From Acidobacteriota bacterium (GTDB taxonomy: Bacteria; Acidobacteriota; UBA6911; JACQSX01): a DNA stretch of 64,000 nt. Position 1 is the stretch's first letter; each line of letters opens with the position of its first letter. The position numbers and the translations under genes are program-made. Location of the stretch: NCBI GenBank assembly GCA_016211105.1, contig JACQSX010000046.1:1-64000 (forward strand), in the 5' to 3' direction. The notes under the pieces were generated by a model, which had not been told where the DNA came from, ran no database searches, and saw only the letters and a list, made by a program, of their open reading frames with translations. Of this stretch, positions 9,111 through 18,574 are shown piece by piece.

Positions 9111-10556
9111 CTATTTGTTCTTGGCCGCCGCTTCAACTCCGGCCAGCATGCCCTGCAGAGAGGATTTAGAAATGAATCTGCCGCCGACGATGACAGCGGC
9201 AATACGTTGAGTGTTGCTGATTTCTTCGAGCGGACTGGCCTCCAGCAAGACCAAATCAGCGACTTTGCCCTTTTCTACCGTACCGAGCGAGTCCGCCATA
9301 CCAAGAAACTTAGCTGGATTCCGTGTTGCGGCTTGCAACACTTCCATGGGTGTGAGCCCCGCCTTCACCAGCAGACTCAACTCTTCTTGAAGACTGAACC
9401 CAGGAAGATTAAATGGTTTGAGTGTATCGGTGCCAGTCATGAGTTGAACACCGGCTTGGCGCATTTTGCCCACGATTTCAAGGTATTTTTCAAAACGTCT
9501 TTTGTACTGTGCGAGATCCTCCGAGGAGCGAAAAGCCCCTTTCGGATCCCACTCACCCCACTGCTTCAACCGGGGCACTTGAGTGGAGATCTTATGCGTG
9601 CCCTGCCGATAGGAAAGCGGCATATACTTGAGTGGGTCCAGCACTTGATGGTCACCCGTATACGCCCCCAGAGACGCCCAGGTCACCATCAATGTCGGCG
9701 TGAGCCATGTGCCGTTTCTTGCAAATCGCGCAAACAAAGCAGCGGCTTTCTCATCGCTGTAGGTATCCAGCACCGCTTTGCCATCGGGATCTGATCTTCC
9801 CTCCGTCAACTCCGCCCTGAGCTTTGCTTCGTCGGTAGAAGACGCCAGCAAAATGCCGCTCAAGTGCTCAATATTTTGCCTGGCATCGGACGCTTCTGCC
9901 GCGCTGACGGCAAACGGGACATGCCCCGTGTAGGGCATCCCTTTCGTCTTTGCTTCATCGACAATGGCATAGTACGAATCCCGCGATAGCCAGTCGTAGA
10001 CCTTCACAAAGTCTGCGCCGCGCCGCTTGAGAGTATCTACCACTTCCCGACCTGCGCTGGAATTGGAAACTTCGGCGTGCTGCGGTTTGATGCGTGATTG
10101 CGGGCCGTCTACCAGGGGGCCAGAGGAGATGATCCGTGGACCGATGATTTTTCCACTAGCAATCTCCTTGCGCCATTGCTTGATCTGCTCGAAATGTTCC
10201 CAGGGAGCATGGGTATCACGCACGCCGGTCACTCCATTGGCGATGAACAAAGGTAAAAACATCACGTCCGGATACCAGGTGTGCACATGCATGTCCCACA
10301 GGCCGGGAATGAGAAACTTTCCGGAGGCGTCGACCACCTGGGCGTCCGCAGGTATGCTCAGTTCTCCGGTCCTCGCAAGTTCGGTAATTCGATCTTTGAT
10401 AATCACTACGGTCATGTCCGTTTTCGGTGGCGAGCCGGTGGCGTCAATGACCGTTACGTGGGTGATGGCCAAAGACTTCTGTTGAGGACTTTGCGCTTGA
10501 CCGCGCATTAGGCCGGGCAGAACAAGCAGAAACAGTAAAAAGCATATTTTCTTCAT
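9111..10556 (-). CDS. Secreted amidohydrolase (imidazolonepropionase-like)
   Basis: A 481-residue metal-dependent hydrolase. It starts with a signal peptide (MKKICFLLFLLVLPGLMRGQAQS), then the small beta-sandwich with VVIIKDRITELA and the metal motif MWDMHVHTWYP (HxH). A probable carboxylated lysine lies in FVKVYDW, with further metal ligands in YTGHVP and IEHLSG and a catalytic aspartate in MTGTDTL. Family members cleave peptides or lactam-like bonds in the periplasm; the substrate is unknown. ATG 10556 has GGAG 9 nt upstream; an in-frame TTG at 10571 is less likely. Confidence 0.88.
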   Translation of the reverse strand: MKKICFLLFLLVLPGLMRGQAQSPQQKSLAITHVTVIDATGSPPKTDMTVVIIKDRITELARTGELSIPADAQVVDASGKFLIPGLWDMHVHTWYPDVMFLPLFIANGVTGVRDTHAPWEHFEQIKQWRKEIASGKIIGPRIISSGPLVDGPQSRIKPQHAEVSNSSAGREVVDTLKRRGADFVKVYDWLSRDSYYAIVDEAKTKGMPYTGHVPFAVSAAEASDARQNIEHLSGILLASSTDEAKLRAELTEGRSDPDGKAVLDTYSDEKAAALFARFARNGTWLTPTLMVTWASLGAYTGDHQVLDPLKYMPLSYRQGTHKISTQVPRLKQWGEWDPKGAFRSSEDLAQYKRRFEKYLEIVGKMRQAGVQLMTGTDTLKPFNLPGFSLQEELSLLVKAGLTPMEVLQAATRNPAKFLGMADSLGTVEKGKVADLVLLEASPLEEISNTQRIAAVIVGGRFISKSSLQGMLAGVEAAAKNK

Positions 10557-10640
10557 ACGGTCATTCTCCAAAAATCAATGACTCCACGGTTCAGGTTAGA
10601 CCCAACGGAACGCATCGTACTGGAGTGGTCGCCGTTGCGT

Positions 10641-10964
10641 TCACTCTTTGCCTTTCTTTTCCCACAGCGAGGGAAGGTCGCTAATTCGCCTCCACCCTTC
10701 TCCTTCTGAAACTCGTTCCGCGTGAATATTCTCGAAGTAACGGTCTAGAACTGCGTCTCGCTCCTGCGACAATGGCGGCAAGCAGTAGTCTTCTTCCTCC
10801 CAAACGCCCCGGGTAGTCTCAGGATCCCAGCGTGCGGCCTTAAGCGACCGCGTCAATGTTGCGCCAAAGGGACGCAGGCTTTCAAATTCACCGCGATTCA
10901 CTCGGCTCTCAAGCTCGAGCAGAAGTTCTGATTTCGGACACGCCGACACGAGATAGTGCGCCAC
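10641..10964 (-). CDS. Small protein of unknown function
   Basis: A 107-residue acidic protein with no signal peptide or membrane segment. It opens with MAHYLVSACPKSELLLELESRV and contains a WDPETTRGVWEEEDYCLPPL stretch that resembles many small 'MoaD-like' or conserved proteins without matching one I can name. It stands alone between the amidohydrolase and arginase genes, with no tight spacing to either. The predicted protein looks real in composition (balanced charge, plausible secondary structure), but no function is proposed. Confidence 0.55.
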   Translation of the reverse strand: MAHYLVSACPKSELLLELESRVNRGEFESLRPFGATLTRSLKAARWDPETTRGVWEEEDYCLPPLSQERDAVLDRYFENIHAERVSEGEGWRRISDLPSLWEKKGKE

Positions 10965-11170
10965 TATCTTTTCACCGATTCATAGAAACCTACACCCAAT
11001 TTAGCCAGTGCCTCAGGCCACGCCTGCTCGATCCAGGGTTAGGTTGCAAAGTTCCCCGCTTTTAGCGTCTTCCTTCTCCCTTCAATGACGCACCCTCGAT
11101 TGCGCCTTGGACCGGGACAGGAAATTGTAAACGCGACCGCATGGGAATGTCCATAACTCAAAGAATCAAC

Positions 11171-12079
11171 TCAAAGAATCTTCTTTCCGAACACAGAGGC
11201 GCACAACTCGACCGCCACCTGCGCGGTGGCATTGCGCTCGTCCAGAATGGGGTTTACTTCGACGATGTCAAAGGCCAATATCTTCTCTGAATCTGAGATG
11301 ATTTCCATGGCCAAGTGGCTCTCCCGGTATGTAATTCCACCCCGGACTGGAGTGCCCACTCCTGGCGCCTCGCTGGGGTCCAAGAGATCCAGATCGAGGC
11401 TGACATGAAATCCTGCGGTGCCATCCGATACAATCTCAATTGCTTTCTCCATCACGCGCCGCATGCCGATCTCGTCGATTTCCCGCATGGTAAAAACCTG
11501 AATGTTGCTCTGTCGAATCATCTCTTTCTCTAACGGATCCAGGTCGCGTGCGCCAATCAAAACTGTATTTTTCGGCCTTACTTTTTGCTTGAACCTACCA
11601 ACCGCTGTCAGCGCATCCGGTCCATAGCCGAGCGTGGCAGCTAACGGCATGCCATGGATATTGCCAGAGGCGCTGATCTCGGGCGTGTTCATATCGCCAT
11701 GCGCATCCATCCAGATCAAACCAATTTTTTTCTTTTGGTCGCGATAGTACCTGGCGACGCCGGCAATGCTCCCAATCGAAATCGAATGGTCACCCCCCAA
11801 TATCACGGGGATGGTTTCCTCCTTCATCATGCTCACGACCTTCGTACAAAGCTCAGAACATACTTGGGAAACCTCGCTCATGAAGCGCTGTTTGGTCTCG
11901 CCAATGGGATGAGTCTCCGGTACCGACACTTGAAGGTTACCCAAATCCTGTACCAGATAGCCCAGTTCGCGCAAACGATCATTCAGGCCCGCAATGCGGA
12001 TTGCTGACGGCCCCATGTCCACACCCCTGCGTCCCGAGCCGAAGTCCAAAGGAGCGCCAATGATATTTATTTTCTTCAT
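11171..12079 (-). CDS. rocF: Arginase (ureohydrolase family)
   Basis: A 302-residue enzyme of the standard arginase length. Metal-binding motifs are all present: GGDHSISIGS (His), WMDAHGDMN (DxHxD) and SLDLDLLDP (DxD), plus the GNIHGMPLA loop. It would hydrolyse arginine to ornithine and urea in the cytoplasm with a dinuclear Mn centre. Arginase is preferred over agmatinase because of the SGNIHGMPLA loop and the EVNPILDERNATA C-terminal segment. Its 5' region contains an intrinsic terminator 140 nt upstream, so transcription arriving from further up would be stopped before the gene. Confidence 0.92.
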   Translation of the reverse strand: MKKINIIGAPLDFGSGRRGVDMGPSAIRIAGLNDRLRELGYLVQDLGNLQVSVPETHPIGETKQRFMSEVSQVCSELCTKVVSMMKEETIPVILGGDHSISIGSIAGVARYYRDQKKKIGLIWMDAHGDMNTPEISASGNIHGMPLAATLGYGPDALTAVGRFKQKVRPKNTVLIGARDLDPLEKEMIRQSNIQVFTMREIDEIGMRRVMEKAIEIVSDGTAGFHVSLDLDLLDPSEAPGVGTPVRGGITYRESHLAMEIISDSEKILAFDIVEVNPILDERNATAQVAVELCASVFGKKIL

Positions 12080-12219
12080 GCTCTCTCTGCGTCCGAAAGA
12101 CTAATCATAACAGCTCTGAGATCGGATTCTTGCCATCCGCTATTCGTGGCCTGTCAGGAGACTGAAGTGCGATCGCAAAGCTGTGCCAGGGATGCATCGC
12201 GGATGGATCAGAGGATGGC

Positions 12220-12258
12220 AAAAAAGAGCCCCGAAACTTGCCTAAGGCTCCGGGGCTC
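12220..12258 (-). terminator. Intrinsic terminator upstream of arginase
   Basis: On the minus strand a perfect 8-bp GC stem GAGCCCCG/CGGGGCTC (12258-12251 with 12233-12226) encloses a 17-nt loop that itself contains GCC/GGC, and is followed directly by six U residues (12225-12220). This is a textbook rho-independent terminator. It ends transcripts started between the protease gene (stop at 12528) and arginase (start at 12079). Confidence 0.85.
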
Positions 12259-12311
12259 CAAAATCGGGACTTCACTCTGTACAGTGAAATCAATCGTGCT
12301 GTAGCGGCACG
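12220..12311 (-). ncRNA. Candidate CRP/FNR-controlled small RNA (~90 nt)
   Basis: No reading frame explains this stretch, but it has the anatomy of a small RNA gene. A TACGAT -10 element (12323-12318) predicts a start near 12311. A palindrome of the CRP/FNR type is centred at about -42.5 and a second at about -78.5. The RNA would fold as CGTGC/GCACG, then TTCACT/AGTGAA, then the terminator hairpin with six Us. An alternative is that it is the attenuated leader of arginase, since the gene begins 140 nt downstream. Proposed from structure only. Confidence 0.45.
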
Positions 12312-12345
12312 GTGCGCATCGTACCGGCGGTCATCACAAGGATCA

Positions 12346-12361
12346 TGTGACCTTTCTCACA
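12346..12361. promoter_or_regulatory. CRP/FNR-type palindrome, proximal
   Basis: The 16-mer TGTGACCTTTCTCACA matches the TGTGA-N6-TCACA consensus of CRP-family regulators at all ten positions. Its centre is 42-43 nt upstream of the transcription start predicted from the TACGAT -10 element, the class II activator position. Confidence 0.6.
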
Positions 12362-12381
12362 CTTCCGCTTAAAAAAATACT

Positions 12382-12397
12382 GGTGACTTAAATCACA
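12382..12397. promoter_or_regulatory. CRP/FNR-type palindrome, distal
   Basis: GGTGACTTAAATCACA matches TGTGA-N6-TCACA at nine of ten positions. It lies 36 bp (centre to centre) upstream of the proximal site, consistent with a tandem operator for a dimeric CRP-family protein. No gene for such a regulator is in the window. Confidence 0.5.
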
Positions 12398-12527
12398 TTG
12401 CCTTGAGACACAAGGTCCTCTCTCCGCCATTCTTTCCAGACTAAATCCATCGGGGGGAGACGACGAATCTCCGTGCGCTCCCGGGTTGCGGTTCAGAATT
12501 GAGCAACACGCGCAGCCTTCGCGGCCG

Positions 12528-15500
12528 TCACCTCAACTTCGCCTTCTTGACGATATCCGGCGGAACCGCAGAGAGGAAGTCGAGAGGTTCGTTTGCAAAA
12601 AGTTCTTGCACGATGACACCCGCATCCGATTTCAGCACGATATAGCCTCCCACCTGGATACCGACAGCCGGAACAAATTCACTGATCAACCGAGAAGTCC
12701 GTTCGCCTGGTTGCAGGACGATCGGACCAGATCGTTTAACTTCGCCTTCAGGGGTAAACACCTCGAGCGTCACGCTCGCAGGTATCGAATTAGGATTGTA
12801 CAGTGCAATTCCCGTGAAGTATCCACTGGCCGGATCGTTTGCTCTCAGTCTGCCATTGGCTACATAGCTGAAATATGCTTCCGTAACCAAATCTGACTGC
12901 AAGGGCAAATCCGCGACAAATCGAGCTGCGGGAGACGCATCCCCGAAAAGAACATCCGCCACTACTCCAGCGGAATCTGAACTCAATTCAATCGAACCGA
13001 CTGAAACCGGCACCACAAGCGGATCTCCCAGGTTGAATAAATCCTTAGCCGTGAGCTGCGCCGCCTCCAAACCCTGCAACTCTCGGGAAAAGGGAGAGCC
13101 AAGCGGTTGATGCTTTTCGTCGAAAGCTCGCGCATTCACCGTGACGGCAACACGGTTTGTATTGACGATGTTCAAACTGGTGGATATGGATCCTGTCCCT
13201 AAATTTCCATGCGCCAACTGTGCCGAATAAAACTTGGCGGCAAAGCCCGGAGCAACCGCAGAAAGCCCAACTGCCGTGTCGCCGGCATACACCAACTCGA
13301 AAGCTGCCAGGCCGCCGCCGATACCCTGAATGGATATGTAGCCGCTTTCCTGCGGGAATGTTGCATCTTTGAAAAGGTTATTCAGGCGATCAAACGCCAG
13401 GCCGTGCGGGGATAGTTGAATCTGCTGCCGCGAGCGAAGTCCTCCTGACGCCGAATAAAGTGAGAGCAAAACACGGACCGTCACATCGTTTGGATTCACG
13501 ATACTAATCCATGTCTGAGCGTCCTTGCCCTGCAATGTCTTATTTCCCTCAAAGACACGCGTCAAATAAAGGTGGGTGCTGATCTCAGTGAACACAGTTC
13601 CGCCGTCCAGCCAGCGTCCATCAAAACTTCCAACTTGAAAAAAGCTGCTGATGGAATCGGTGTCCGCCTGCAACTGGATCCAACCACTCGGCGACTCGCT
13701 GCCCGCGATCCCAAACAGCTCATTGGCGAGTTTGGCCAGTTGCGCAGTGGGGCCGATCGCTTGCTCCGCCGCATAAAGCTGACTTCCATCCGCGCCGTAA
13801 GCGGTAAAACTCAATTTCGCCGCAGAGTTCCCTCGGTTGGTGACCGCCAAGGCAGTAAAAAGCGCGCCGTTTCCCTGCAAGAATGGAACCACCAGGGTGC
13901 GGCGGAGAAAAACGGCAGCCGCGCTACCGCTCCGGAACAGAATTTTTCTGCCGGCTAAGTCAAGGCTATCCGAGAAGACTTCGACCATCCCCGGCGTATC
14001 GCCGTATCTATAGGAGTCATTTTGTGAAAGATCCAGTTGTTGAGTGACGGCTCCGCCACCTGGTGTGACGCCAACCACCGCCGCTAACTCTTCGTCTTCC
14101 CCGCGAGTGACCTTCAAATGGCCATATCTGAATTCCACATCGCCGTTGGTAAACAGCGTGACGCTGAACTGATTCCCATCATCAGCCTTCAACGCTCCAG
14201 TCCCAAACTCTCCTTGGTTTTCAGAGAATTCCGGGACATTCATCCATGTGAAAGTGACGCTGTGGTCCCGCTGCGTAAACAGGACTTCCCCCATCGCCTC
14301 CGGGTTGAGGTCAGAGAACATGGCGCCGACTCGAGGAGGGCCCGAAACAAAGCGCTGCAAGTCCCGCTCGGTGGAGGAATATTCCGGGCGTCCAAATGTT
14401 AAATTGCCATCGGAATTTACAAAGACACGACCGTAGGTCTTACCGTAAAAGGGAAACTTAAAGCCATTAGGAAAATCAAACACTACGGTGTCATCGTCCG
14501 CCAGAGCTGTCAGATTGTTAGCAAGCTCGTTGGAAACCATCACGATATTTTCAATCCTTGTATCCGGCGGAACGCTGAGAACGACTTTTTCGTTCGGATC
14601 GTCTGTATCCGGATTGCCCGATTCCCTGTCTCCATTGTAAAAGTCCCGTGAAAAGTTGGTAAAGCGAGACTCAAACGGCCCCACGGAGGAGCCGCTCACA
14701 AAACTGAGATCAAGAGGTTCAATAAATAACTCGTAATCGCCCGGTTTGACGCCATGAAACCGGAACTCCCCGCTGTTGCGCAACAGATAGTCAGAAACCA
14801 CCGAGTAAATGCGGACTTGGCCGCGACTGGGATCATAGTCGGTATTGCGCAGGATCACATTGGCGCCTTGAAAGGGATCTCCCCAGGCTCGATCGACAAA
14901 ACCGCTGATCGTACCCGTCCCCTGGAAGGCGGCAGCGGTCGGATACAAGTTTGTGATCCACAAGAGATCGTCGTCCTGCAAATCCCGCGGACTGTCGGAA
15001 AACACAATGGGAAACATAACGGGGACAAAACTATGATCGAAACGATTGCGAAATTCGAGGCCTGCCTGAGTGTGATCTAATCCCAACAAGTGGCCGAACT
15101 CATGCAGCATGGTGACGTTCAATACTCGCTCACTGACGCGAACGCTCCCGTTGATGACTGTTTCGCCCTTTAGAATTGTGTGCGTCTCGGTGTCAAAATC
15201 CGTCGGGCGCGTAAAACCAAGAACGATCCTACTATTCGCCTCGCCTAGCAGAAGTCTCGTGATGCTGCCGTCGCGATCAAAAACAATTGGGATTGGGGCG
15301 CCATCACGTCGCCGTAAATATTGGAGAGCGTTCTGGGCGGTCACATCGACATCCAGCAGCCCATCAAATTGGAACGGAATACTAACGGTGGGAATGTCCT
15401 GCCACTGCTGAAAAACCGATCTCACCAAGTCCGCCGCTCTTTCCTCATCAAACAACGCGTTCAATCCGCCGCGATCAACCTTATATTTAATTGGTTGGCT

Positions 15501-15623
15501 TGGATTCCACCGGTAGGGGCCCTTCTCGTCCACTAGCAGGAAGCCGCCACCATAGGCGGTGGAGAATTCCAAGGCAAGCAACAACACGAAAATAATGCCC
15601 AAACGTTTCACAAAAGTTAACAC
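12528..15623 (-). CDS. Secreted matrixin-like zinc metalloprotease with long beta-rich tail
   Basis: A 1031-residue exported protein. A signal peptide occupies residues 1-24. The catalytic domain carries HEFGHLLGLDH at 174-184 (three His zinc ligands, Glu base) followed by a methionine turn in PVMFPIV, as in M10 peptidases. Next comes a carboxypeptidase-regulatory-like domain (GTISGFVDRAWGDPFQGANV), a NIDO-like beta domain (about 380-560), then several beta-sandwich repeats rich in hydrophobic strands up to the C-terminus. It should act outside the cell. The next gene in the transcription order upstream (15665-16222) is separated by 41 nt, so the two probably form an operon. Confidence 0.88.
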   Translation of the reverse strand: MLTFVKRLGIIFVLLLALEFSTAYGGGFLLVDEKGPYRWNPSQPIKYKVDRGGLNALFDEERAADLVRSVFQQWQDIPTVSIPFQFDGLLDVDVTAQNALQYLRRRDGAPIPIVFDRDGSITRLLLGEANSRIVLGFTRPTDFDTETHTILKGETVINGSVRVSERVLNVTMLHEFGHLLGLDHTQAGLEFRNRFDHSFVPVMFPIVFSDSPRDLQDDDLLWITNLYPTAAAFQGTGTISGFVDRAWGDPFQGANVILRNTDYDPSRGQVRIYSVVSDYLLRNSGEFRFHGVKPGDYELFIEPLDLSFVSGSSVGPFESRFTNFSRDFYNGDRESGNPDTDDPNEKVVLSVPPDTRIENIVMVSNELANNLTALADDDTVVFDFPNGFKFPFYGKTYGRVFVNSDGNLTFGRPEYSSTERDLQRFVSGPPRVGAMFSDLNPEAMGEVLFTQRDHSVTFTWMNVPEFSENQGEFGTGALKADDGNQFSVTLFTNGDVEFRYGHLKVTRGEDEELAAVVGVTPGGGAVTQQLDLSQNDSYRYGDTPGMVEVFSDSLDLAGRKILFRSGSAAAVFLRRTLVVPFLQGNGALFTALAVTNRGNSAAKLSFTAYGADGSQLYAAEQAIGPTAQLAKLANELFGIAGSESPSGWIQLQADTDSISSFFQVGSFDGRWLDGGTVFTEISTHLYLTRVFEGNKTLQGKDAQTWISIVNPNDVTVRVLLSLYSASGGLRSRQQIQLSPHGLAFDRLNNLFKDATFPQESGYISIQGIGGGLAAFELVYAGDTAVGLSAVAPGFAAKFYSAQLAHGNLGTGSISTSLNIVNTNRVAVTVNARAFDEKHQPLGSPFSRELQGLEAAQLTAKDLFNLGDPLVVPVSVGSIELSSDSAGVVADVLFGDASPAARFVADLPLQSDLVTEAYFSYVANGRLRANDPASGYFTGIALYNPNSIPASVTLEVFTPEGEVKRSGPIVLQPGERTSRLISEFVPAVGIQVGGYIVLKSDAGVIVQELFANEPLDFLSAVPPDIVKKAKLR

Positions 15624-15664
15624 CCCATTAACACGGACTCAGTTGGTGGCAGCCTCTTCGGAAA

Positions 15665-16222
15665 TCACTTGCCAACGGTTTGGCGCACCAATGCGAGGAA
15701 GTCATGTAGCGGTATTCGATCTGAGGAAGGCGCTTCCTCTACCGCCCGACCGGGACCCTTGAGTCTGGCTTGCAAACGCATAACGGACGCAAGCATGGCG
15801 CCCATGCGGATATAGCGTTCTCCATTGAAATCTCTTTCAACGTGGTAGTATCCCTGCTGTAGGCCGACCGGGCTGGTCAAGCCGATCTCACTCGGCTTGT
15901 CAATAAACATCAGTGCTTCCTCGCCTTTCTTATAGAAGGGAAGGCCGGGAAACACGGAGACTTCCAACTGATTCGCTTGCCGGATCTTTACCGTCCGCCC
16001 GCTTCCGCCTTTGATCCACTCGCTGACGGCAAAGGTATAGTCGGTATAAGGCAAATCGAACCCGGGGATGATCCCGTTTTGGATCGCAATGACACGCCCA
16101 AGAAAGACCTGTTGACTTTCGCCGACCAGTTCTTCCAGTTCCAAGGCGCGCACCGAGGTCGCGTAATTGGGCGCGGTGAGAAAGGTGAAAATGGCAATAA
16201 ACGCCAAGTAACAAAATCTCAT
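15665..16222 (-). CDS. Exported protein of unknown function, upstream of the metalloprotease
   Basis: A 185-residue protein with an N-terminal signal sequence (hydrophobic 4-17, likely cleavage near residue 22) and a soluble domain with a TDYTFAVSEWIKG strand pattern and a RPFYKKGEEALMF-like segment (residues 100-115). The fold looks like a small OB- or beta-barrel-type domain, seen in proteins annotated as hypothetical beside matrixins. It is the first gene of a two-gene unit with the protease, 41 nt upstream of it, so it may be an inhibitor, chaperone or sensor of the protease. That role is a guess from position. Confidence 0.65.
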   Translation of the reverse strand: MRFCYLAFIAIFTFLTAPNYATSVRALELEELVGESQQVFLGRVIAIQNGIIPGFDLPYTDYTFAVSEWIKGGSGRTVKIRQANQLEVSVFPGLPFYKKGEEALMFIDKPSEIGLTSPVGLQQGYYHVERDFNGERYIRMGAMLASVMRLQARLKGPGRAVEEAPSSDRIPLHDFLALVRQTVGK

Positions 16223-16380
16223 TGTGGTATACCCTCTCTTTCAAAACCTCTTACATTATAAAGCGGCAGAGGGCTATGAGACGCCACATTGAATCTCTCT
16301 TGCCGCAGCATCCTCGCGGCGCCCGCTGGCCGGCCTGCAAAATCTATCACAACAATGTTAAAATCAGCCTTCGCCGCAGA

Positions 16381-18492
16381 ATGTGTGAAGACTCCATTTT
16401 AAGACCCCTAACCGAGCAGGAAGTCTCAAAGATTTTTGCCGATCCACAATCCGAGGCAGCCCAACGCTGGAAAAGCTACTGGGCTTCCACGGAATCTCGC
16501 AACGCAAATCTGCTGGCGCAGTTCCGGCAGGTCGTTTCGCTCGGATTCGCAGAAAAGACGGTACTGGACGTTGGGTGCGGCAGCGCCGGATTGGCTAGCG
16601 CCATTGTCGCGGAGGACGGCCATTACCTCGGTATCGACTATTCCCCATACATTCTGAGGATGGGCCAGCATTGGCTCCGCCAACGGAGCCTCCGCGGGGA
16701 CTTGCTGCGTGCATCCGGCTCCGAATTGCCATTTAAGGACGAAAGCTTTGATTATATTTTTGCTTTCGACGTGATCGAACATCTGGAGCACGGCATCGTA
16801 CAGCAGTTACAGTTTCTACTCGAATTGCGACGTCTGATCCGCCCCATGGGGATGATTTTTTTGACGACCCCAAACCGGTGGTACCCCTTCGAAGGTCACA
16901 CGTTCCTTTACTTTCCGCAGTACTTGCCCACTAAGATCGCGGATCAATACATAAGAAGAAGAAATCCTGGTTTCTTGCAAGAGCACAGCTCATTCGAAGC
17001 GATTAAATTGCTGACTCCCGCGGCGCTGCAAAGGCTGTTACATCTGTCCAAGCTCTCCTTCCTGCACCAGCTCCCCTGCTGCATGGACGTGGAAGATCTA
17101 CCCTGGATCAAACGCTTTGCTTTTCGCGTCTTGCGTGCTGCCGGTCTCGCCTGGTATCCGATGCAAGAGTTCTGGGGATGCTTGGTTCGCCGCGAAAACC
17201 GGAGTCATGTGCGGGTGAAGTGCCGCAAACTACACCCCATCGCTCTCCAAGAATGCGAGCATGCGACAGGAGAATTCGCCAGCCAGGTAGATTTCGACTG
17301 CGGCGCGCACGGCCATCAACTCAAAAATGGCTGGTTTCCTCCTGAAAGGGTCCAATCAGGCTTTCGATGGACTACCGATACGGCCGAACTTTGGCTGCAG
17401 GCCAATGGAAAAGAGGAATTCCTCTCGCTATCAGGGTATTGCAACGCTTCTGCAAGATCCGGGCCTGTGACGTTAGACGTCTACTGTGACAATCACTGGA
17501 TCGGCCATCATCAAGTCTTGGGAGATGAAACATTCGAAGTTCGATTTTTACTGCCCTATCGACTCTATCGATCACAAATCTGCGCCATTCGCTTGGCCGC
17601 GCATCCGGCTTACATCGCCGCAGATCCAGACTTCCGAAGACTGGGGGCCGCAATCCGTCATGTGGCCCTCGTGCCTGCGTTTCCCAGCCGGGTTGATTTC
17701 AATCGGGAGTCAGAATCACCGGCGCTGCAAAAGGGGTGGTTTGCTCACGAAAGAGACGGACGTGGCTTTTGCTGGACCACAGATGTGGCCGAAGTCTGGC
17801 TGCGCGCCAAAGGAGACGAGAGGTTTCTTCTTGTCTCGGGATACTGCAATGCCGCCGATCGCTGCAGCCCGGTGACACTTCGTATCGATTGCGACAACCA
17901 CTGTGTTGGCAGACACCGCATTGAAGGGAATGAGAAATTCAACCTATGGTTGCCGTTGCCAGCTCGTTTAGATCCACTTCAAATTTACAGCATCCGCCTG
18001 CGCGTGCACCCTTGCTACACTCCCGGAGGAGCTGACCTGCGAAAACTGGGAGTTGCGATCACTGAAATCGCCTTCCTCTCTGAGTCAGAGTTTGGCAGCC
18101 AAGTTGACTTTAACTTGGGTCCAGAACACCGATTGTTGCAAAAGGGGTGGTTTGATTACGAAACCGACCGGCGTGGCTTTCGCTGGACGGCGGACGAAGC
18201 AGAGGTTTGGTTGCGCTCCAATGGCACTCAAACATCCCTGCAGGTGTCAGGATACTGCAATGCCTCCTCTCGTCTCCGTCCCGTGACGCTGCAGTTTTGC
18301 TGCAACGATCGAAAGGTTGGAGAACATTGGATGGAACAAGATGCGGCATTCAACCTGGAGCTGCCGCTGCCGCAGGATTCGGTCAGCCGTTTGATCTGCA
18401 GAATCCGCTTGATCACCGAACCGGCTTACGCTCCTGCCGGAGCCGACCACAGACGACTTGGAGTGGTCATATTTCGGATCGCTCTTGCATGA
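16381..18492 (+). CDS. SAM-dependent methyltransferase fused to three ~135-residue beta repeats
   Basis: The N-terminal 250 residues are a class I methyltransferase: motif I VLDVGCGSAGLA, YLGIDYSPYI (acidic loop) and FDYIFAFDVIEHLEHG, in the style of methyltransferases acting on glycans or lipids. From about residue 301 three homologous units begin at 301, 436 and 573. Each opens with S-[QR]-VDF, then KGWF, GF-WTTD-AE-WL, a central SGYCNA, and ends in RRLG. They look like carbohydrate-binding or jelly-roll modules. ATG 16381 is chosen because residues encoded further upstream show no domain character; no strong ribosome-binding site is visible. It heads a glycan operon with the two following genes. 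Confidence 0.8.
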   Translation: MCEDSILRPLTEQEVSKIFADPQSEAAQRWKSYWASTESRNANLLAQFRQVVSLGFAEKTVLDVGCGSAGLASAIVAEDGHYLGIDYSPYILRMGQHWLRQRSLRGDLLRASGSELPFKDESFDYIFAFDVIEHLEHGIVQQLQFLLELRRLIRPMGMIFLTTPNRWYPFEGHTFLYFPQYLPTKIADQYIRRRNPGFLQEHSSFEAIKLLTPAALQRLLHLSKLSFLHQLPCCMDVEDLPWIKRFAFRVLRAAGLAWYPMQEFWGCLVRRENRSHVRVKCRKLHPIALQECEHATGEFASQVDFDCGAHGHQLKNGWFPPERVQSGFRWTTDTAELWLQANGKEEFLSLSGYCNASARSGPVTLDVYCDNHWIGHHQVLGDETFEVRFLLPYRLYRSQICAIRLAAHPAYIAADPDFRRLGAAIRHVALVPAFPSRVDFNRESESPALQKGWFAHERDGRGFCWTTDVAEVWLRAKGDERFLLVSGYCNAADRCSPVTLRIDCDNHCVGRHRIEGNEKFNLWLPLPARLDPLQIYSIRLRVHPCYTPGGADLRKLGVAITEIAFLSESEFGSQVDFNLGPEHRLLQKGWFDYETDRRGFRWTADEAEVWLRSNGTQTSLQVSGYCNASSRLRPVTLQFCCNDRKVGEHWMEQDAAFNLELPLPQDSVSRLICRIRLITEPAYAPAGADHRRLGVVIFRIALA

Positions 18493-18574
18493 GCGATGGC
18501 GCCAAGATCATCTCCACCGGGGTTGTGGTTTCAGCCGCAACGTATGAGACAATGACTAGTCATTGCCCAACGAC

